Shown: in pieces, positions 60,448-64,000 of the stretch
Layout: each line of letters opens with the position of its first letter
Position numbering within the stretch: the first letter of the stretch is position 1
Source: Neisseria sp. DTU_2020_1000833_1_SI_GRL_NUU_006
Lineage (GTDB): Bacteria; Pseudomonadota; Gammaproteobacteria; Burkholderiales; Neisseriaceae
Assembly: GCA_032388755.1 (NCBI GenBank)
Contig: CP135593.1
Coordinates: 1,054,001-1,118,000, forward strand
Reading direction: 5' to 3'
DNA length: 64,000 bases
Position numbers and translations under genes: made by a program
Notes under the pieces: generated by a model
The model's database searches: none
What the model was told of the DNA's origin: nothing
The model's input: only the letters and a program-made list of their open reading frames with translations

Positions 60448-61759
60448 TTTGGGATTTGCCTTAAGTCTGCCGCCGAAAAAGGCAATCGAGTGGCTGGAAA
60501 GTAAAAAGGTTACGGCAGAAAGCTACCGCAATCTGACCGCCTCTGAAATCGCAAAAGTCTATACGATTGCCCGTATGACCGACTTGGACATGCTCAATGA
60601 CATCAAAACATCGATGGTTGAATCGGCAAAGAGCGGGCAGTCATACAGCGACTGGTGCAAAGGCATCTTAAATTTGCTCAGCAACAAGGGTTGGCTGCAT
60701 CCCAACGGACACAACGGCAAAGACATTATCGACCCCATGACGGGCGAGGTGTTCGGCGCGCCGCGAAGGTTGGAGACGATTTACCGTACAAATATGCAGA
60801 CCGCCTACAACGCCGGGCAGTATCAAGGCTATATGGCAAATGTCGATGCGCGACCCTATTGGATGTATGACTCGGTAGGCGACAGCCGCACCCGTCCCGC
60901 TCATGCGGCTATGGACGGGCTGGTGTATCGGTACGATGACGCTTTCTGGACGACTTTTTACCCGCCAAACGGCTACAACTGCCGCTGCTCGGTCATTGCT
61001 TTATCAGCGCGCGATGTCGACCGGCAGGGGCGGATTGTCGGGCAAAGCACGTCGGACAATCTTGTTGAGACCCATAAAATCTACAATAAGAAAGGCGACA
61101 CTTATCTGACCCTTGCCTATAAAGCACCGGATGGCAGTCTGTACACGACCGACCGAGGATTTGATTACAACGCCGGACGAATGAACTACCGCCCCGATTT
61201 GGACAGGTACGACCGCGCCTTGGCTCATGAGTTTGCCAAGGCGGAAATGGGCGGTCCAGATTTTAAAAGCAGTTTCAAACAGCTCGAAAAAGAGTTTTAT
61301 GAAGTAAAAGGTCGTCTGAAAATCGATGGCAAACCGGATAAAGAGCAAAAAATCAAAATCCGGAACGCGCTGTCAAGACAGCTTAAATTTGCCGCTGGAG
61401 TGTTGAGTAAGGAGACACAGGAGCTGACAGGCATGGCGCGGGCGACGGTGTGGCTGTCTGATGATACGTTGGTTAAACAGGTAGACAGCCGTGAGGGGCA
61501 ATCGTTTGGGGCAGACTTATATGCCATGCTGCCTGATTTGATTTATGCGCCAGAATATATCTTTTATGATAACGGTCGGGGTAAAGAGAGTTTTGTTTTA
61601 CTTGGAAAGCCGTTGTCAGATAACGACAAATACAGGTTGATGGCAGTTTTGAAATATCTGCCGCAGTACGATTCGATTTTTTTGGATTCGTTTCGCCGGG
61701 CGGATGAAAAAGAAATTGTTAAGAGCAAGAAACGCTATGAAATGAAAAAAGGCTACTAA
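60434..61759 (+). CDS. Minor head protein gpF with C-terminal nuclease-like domain
   Basis: 441 residues. The first about 270 form the Mu gpF/SPP1 gp7 head-morphogenesis domain: TIYRTNMQTAYNAGQYQG, DSRTRPAHAAMDGLVY, and FYPPNGYNCRCSV. The last about 130 residues (ARATVWLSDDTLVKQVDSREGQSF... YAPEYIFYDNG) resemble the PBECR/Barnase-EndoU-ColicinE5/D-RelE-like nuclease group often fused to gpF. Such tails are thought to act as effectors injected with phage DNA. The ATG at 60434 overlaps the portal end. A DUS at 61309-61320 lies in the linker. Confidence 0.82.
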   Translation: MPAPDLGFALSLPPKKAIEWLESKKVTAESYRNLTASEIAKVYTIARMTDLDMLNDIKTSMVESAKSGQSYSDWCKGILNLLSNKGWLHPNGHNGKDIIDPMTGEVFGAPRRLETIYRTNMQTAYNAGQYQGYMANVDARPYWMYDSVGDSRTRPAHAAMDGLVYRYDDAFWTTFYPPNGYNCRCSVIALSARDVDRQGRIVGQSTSDNLVETHKIYNKKGDTYLTLAYKAPDGSLYTTDRGFDYNAGRMNYRPDLDRYDRALAHEFAKAEMGGPDFKSSFKQLEKEFYEVKGRLKIDGKPDKEQKIKIRNALSRQLKFAAGVLSKETQELTGMARATVWLSDDTLVKQVDSREGQSFGADLYAMLPDLIYAPEYIFYDNGRGKESFVLLGKPLSDNDKYRLMAVLKYLPQYDSIFLDSFRRADEKEIVKSKKRYEMKKGY

Positions 61760-61886
61760 GTCGGACTGCAATCCCGACACACTCTCGCTTATGTAACGGA
61801 TACCAATCCCAGTCCGAGGACTGCATAAGGGCTGCGGAGGGCAGACAAATTCACCGCTTTTTTAGTAGCCTAGGCAGGATAATACC
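61760..61886 (+). other. 127-bp structured intergenic region, possible RNA
   Basis: Between gpF and gpG. TCGGACTG (61761-61768) and CAGTCCGA (61810-61817) form a perfect 8-bp inverted repeat. Further short G/C stems follow (GCTGCGGAGGGCAGAC), then CCGCTTTTTT near 61852-61862, like a terminator or a processing signal. Not coding. A small RNA or mRNA structure is a guess. Confidence 0.4.
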
Positions 61887-62303
61887 ATGATTGATGTCAA
61901 AATAGACAATATCTTTGTCGTCCTAAACCAAATCGAGCGTCTAGGCAACGGCGTCGAAAACCGCTACCTGCTGATGCGCCGACTGTCCGAAACCATGCAC
62001 ACGGCGGTCAAGCTCAATTTCCGCTATGCAGGCCGTCCGAAATGGTTGGGGCTGAAATACCGCGACGGCAAGCCGCTTTCGGATTCGGGTCGTCTGAAAG
62101 ACAGTTTTTCCACACTGTCAGACAACGATACCGCCCTTGTCGGTACGAATATCGTCTATGCCGCCATCCACAACTTCGGCGGTATGGCGGGGCGCAACCG
62201 CAAAGTTCGAATTCCGCAACGGGAATTTTTGACGCTGACGGACGACGACAAACAGGCTTTGATGGACGATGTGCAGGATTATTTTTCGGGTCTGATACCG
62301 TGA
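61887..62303 (+). CDS. Phage virion morphogenesis protein (Mu gpG-like)
   Basis: 138-residue tail-completion/morphogenesis protein. The sequence VVLNQIERLGNGVENRYLLMRRLSETMHTAVKLNFRYAGRPKW and the ending VRIPQREFLTLTDDD match the family. Normal length. A terminator-like hairpin follows. Confidence 0.88.
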   Translation: MIDVKIDNIFVVLNQIERLGNGVENRYLLMRRLSETMHTAVKLNFRYAGRPKWLGLKYRDGKPLSDSGRLKDSFSTLSDNDTALVGTNIVYAAIHNFGGMAGRNRKVRIPQREFLTLTDDDKQALMDDVQDYFSGLIP

Positions 62304-62317
62304 ATTTATAAAACCCT

Positions 62318-62346
62318 CAAAAACGCGCTTTTTAGCGCGTTTTTTT
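62318..62346 (+). terminator. Terminator after gpG
   Basis: AAAACGCGC, TTTTT loop, AGCGCGTTTTTTT: strong stem and T run. About 190 bp without a gene follow before the protease gene. Confidence 0.85.
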
Positions 62347-62533
62347 ATGCGGGTAATACAAACACCTACCCAAGATATAAAAATCAATCCTAGACGCTTC
62401 TAAAAAGCCCCTGAAAACGATTAATTGTGTATCGCGCGGACAGGTTTTAAAAAAATGGCGGGAGGGTTTGAAGCACGCCTACTCTTTGTTGTTTTTTCAA
62501 ATAGGCAAAATGACAGTATTGAGAGAGGTACAC

Positions 62534-63595
62534 ATGTCCAAAAATGTACAAAAAACCCTACTTGCCGTGTGCAGTTTCGAGGTGCAGCCCAAAGACGGGC
62601 GAATCCAACTGCTGCCATATGGCGAATTTCGCGCAGTAGATGGTCGTCCGACTGATGTCCCTGCGTGGTATCTGACTGAAGAGAACGGTCATGATGTCGC
62701 GTTGTTGGCCAACAGCTCGCGCAATCAGTTGGTTGTCGATTATGAACACCAGACGCTCTACAAAGAGAAAAACGGACAACCTGCACCTGCCGCCGGTTGG
62801 ATGCGTTGGCTGGAGTTCACGCCTAAAGGCATGTTTGCCGAAGTGGAGTGGACGGACAAGGCGGCTGCGGCAATTGCCGCAAAAGAGTATCGCTACATCT
62901 CTGCTGTGTTTTCCTATGACACAAAGGGATATGTAACCAAAATTTTTCACGCCGCGCTGACAAATTTCCCCGCGTTGGACGGCATGGACGAGGTGCTGGC
63001 GGCAGCGTCGGCGCAAATTTTAAAACCGGAAACGGAGCAAAACCCTATGAAAGAGTTGTTACAACAACTGTTCGGCCTGTCTGAAGCAGGCGAAGAAGAA
63101 CTGAAAGCGGCTTTGTCCGCCCTGCTGGCTGCCAAACCTAAAGAAGTGGCTTTGTCTGCTGATGTGTTTGCACAGTTGGCAGAGAAAGACAGCCGCATCG
63201 CGGCATTGACGGCGCAAACCGCCAAGCCTGATTTGACTAAATACGCGCCTATCTCGGTGGTTCAAGAGCTGCAAAGCCAAGTTGCTGCCCTGACCGCCGA
63301 GCGCGAAGCCGACAAAGGCAACGAATTGATTACCGCCGCGCTGACTTCAGGCAAATTGCTGCCTGCTCAGAAGGAGTGGGCAGAAGGCGTATTGAAACAG
63401 CCGGGCGGCTTGGCATTTTTGACCGGCTTTATTGAAAACGCCCAACCTGTCGCAGCTTTATCCGGCACACAAACAGGCGGCAATTCGCCGGAAGAACGTG
63501 TTGCTGCACTGACTGCAGAGGAAGAGCGTGCCGCGAAAATGCTGGGTATGACCCCAGAGGAATTTAAAAAAGTGAAAGAAAGTGAAGGTAAGTAA
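62534..63595 (+). CDS. Mu I-like protease with nested scaffold
   Basis: 354-residue prohead protease (gpI). N-terminal protease domain with LVVDYEHQTLYKEKNGQPAPAAGWMRWLEF. The C-terminal half, from ATG 63047 (residue 172), has a good internal ribosome-binding site (CGGAG 8 nt upstream) and reads MKELLQQLFGLSEAGEEELK..., a helical scaffold like Mu gpZ, which in Mu is a nested in-frame product. The frame is open from 62468, but the ATG at 62534 has an AGAGGT ribosome-binding site. The major head gene starts at the stop codon. Confidence 0.88.
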   Translation: MSKNVQKTLLAVCSFEVQPKDGRIQLLPYGEFRAVDGRPTDVPAWYLTEENGHDVALLANSSRNQLVVDYEHQTLYKEKNGQPAPAAGWMRWLEFTPKGMFAEVEWTDKAAAAIAAKEYRYISAVFSYDTKGYVTKIFHAALTNFPALDGMDEVLAAASAQILKPETEQNPMKELLQQLFGLSEAGEEELKAALSALLAAKPKEVALSADVFAQLAEKDSRIAALTAQTAKPDLTKYAPISVVQELQSQVAALTAEREADKGNELITAALTSGKLLPAQKEWAEGVLKQPGGLAFLTGFIENAQPVAALSGTQTGGNSPEERVAALTAEEERAAKMLGMTPEEFKKVKESEGK

Positions 63596-64000
63596 TGGAT
63601 AAGGCAGCAATTTTAGCCGCCCTGACGGCAGCATTCCGCAAAGAGTTTCAGTCCGGCTTAGATTCGGTTAAGCCTGACTACCCTGCTATCGCTATGACTA
63701 TTCCGTCAACAACATCGACGAATACTTATGCGTGGCTGGGCAAATTCCCGCAAATGCGCGAGTGGGTCGGCTCACGTCAGATCAAAAAAATGAGCAATCA
63801 GGCAATGAGCTTGGAAAACAAAAAATTCGAAGCGACTGTCGGCGTGGCTCGCACTGACATCGAAGACGACCAAGTAGGTATGTACCGTCCGATGATGGCC
63901 GCAATGGGTGAATCCGCTGCCGCTCTGCCTGATACGTTAGTGTGGGGTCTGCTCAAAAAAGGTAAAACCACCATTGGCTACGACGGCCAATACTTCTTCG
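63595..64000 (+). CDS. Mu T-like major head protein, 5' part
   Basis: Major capsid subunit cut by the window end. The first about 135 residues (AAILAALTAAFRKEFQSGLDS, TNTYAWLGKFPQMREWVGSRQIK, EATVGVARTDIEDDQVGMY) are typical of Mu gpT. The ATG at 63595 overlaps the protease stop by 1 bp. Confidence 0.9.
   Translation, partial: MDKAAILAALTAAFRKEFQSGLDSVKPDYPAIAMTIPSTTSTNTYAWLGKFPQMREWVGSRQIKKMSNQAMSLENKKFEATVGVARTDIEDDQVGMYRPMMAAMGESAAALPDTLVWGLLKKGKTTIGYDGQYFF

Larger units (their letters stand above)
44740..64000. mobile_element. Mu-like prophage, left part (continues past the window)
   Basis: Gene order is that of Mu: repressor, Ner, MuA, MuB, early small genes, Gam, GemA, Mor, lysis, terminases, portal, gpF, gpG, I/Z and T. 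The left end is placed at TGTGGGGGACTG (44740) because it interrupts a DUS: the sequence reads AAAAGGTCG then TGTGGGGG instead of TCTGAAA. A 5-bp duplication GGTCG is predicted at the right end, which is outside the window. Several early and head genes are broken, so this copy is probably defective. Confidence 0.88.

Overview
The window is chromosomal DNA of a commensal Neisseria. The 12-mer AGGTCGTCTGAA and its complement occur throughout, usually as inverted pairs after genes. This is the DNA uptake sequence (DUS) dialect that I associate with the N. mucosa / N. sicca / N. macacae group. Gene content fits Neisseria: an isc-type hscA-fdx-iscX cluster, the ybeD-lipB-lipA operon, HpnC/D/E squalene genes and a Mu-like prophage.

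Region 1 (1-35283) is mostly core genome. It holds tadA (partial), mfd with an in-frame repeat expansion, hpnE-hpnD, hscA/fdx/iscX (Fe-S assembly), metF-metE (methionine), an MTA/MTI phosphorylase, purM, dnaQ-ispD, fluC/crcB, hpnC, ratA-rnfH, pth, hupB, lon and ybeD-lipB-lipA. Two accessory patches interrupt it. At 4.4-6.0 kb there is an AT-rich, DUS-free pair of broken genes, the first of which looks like a PD-(D/E)XK nuclease. At 6.1-6.8 kb there is an orphan CdiI-like immunity gene behind a possible toxin tail.

Region 2 (35272-44595) is a complete, AT-rich, DUS-free Tn7-like transposon of 9324 bp inserted in the last codons of lipA. Its ends are TGTGAATTC...GAATTCACA, flanked by a 5-bp duplication GCGAA, with TnsB-type repeats inside each end. 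The lost lipA tail (nine codons plus stop) survives on the far side, so the junction reads cleanly. The element carries a translationally coupled tnsA-tnsB-tnsC-tniQ operon, a separate TnsE-like gene at the lipA-proximal end, and a four-gene cargo that I read as an ABC-three-component (ABC-3C) conflict system: a small membrane protein, a probable effector, middle component MC6, and a DUF2326/SMC-like ATPase. This is the most interesting part of the window.

Region 3 (44740 to the window end) is the left ~19 kb of a Mu-like prophage inserted inside a DUS. Order: S24 repressor, operator region, Ner, MuA, MuB, small early genes, Gam, GemA, Mor, endolysin/holin/Rz/Rz1, small and large terminase, DUF935 portal, gpF, gpG, protease/scaffold I, and major head protein T (cut by the window). 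Several genes are damaged. MuA, the portal and a small membrane protein each have one in-frame TAG, and MuB is frameshifted near its C-terminus, so this copy is probably defective. A moron-like gene sits on the opposite strand between the terminase genes.

No tRNA, rRNA or CRISPR array was recognised.
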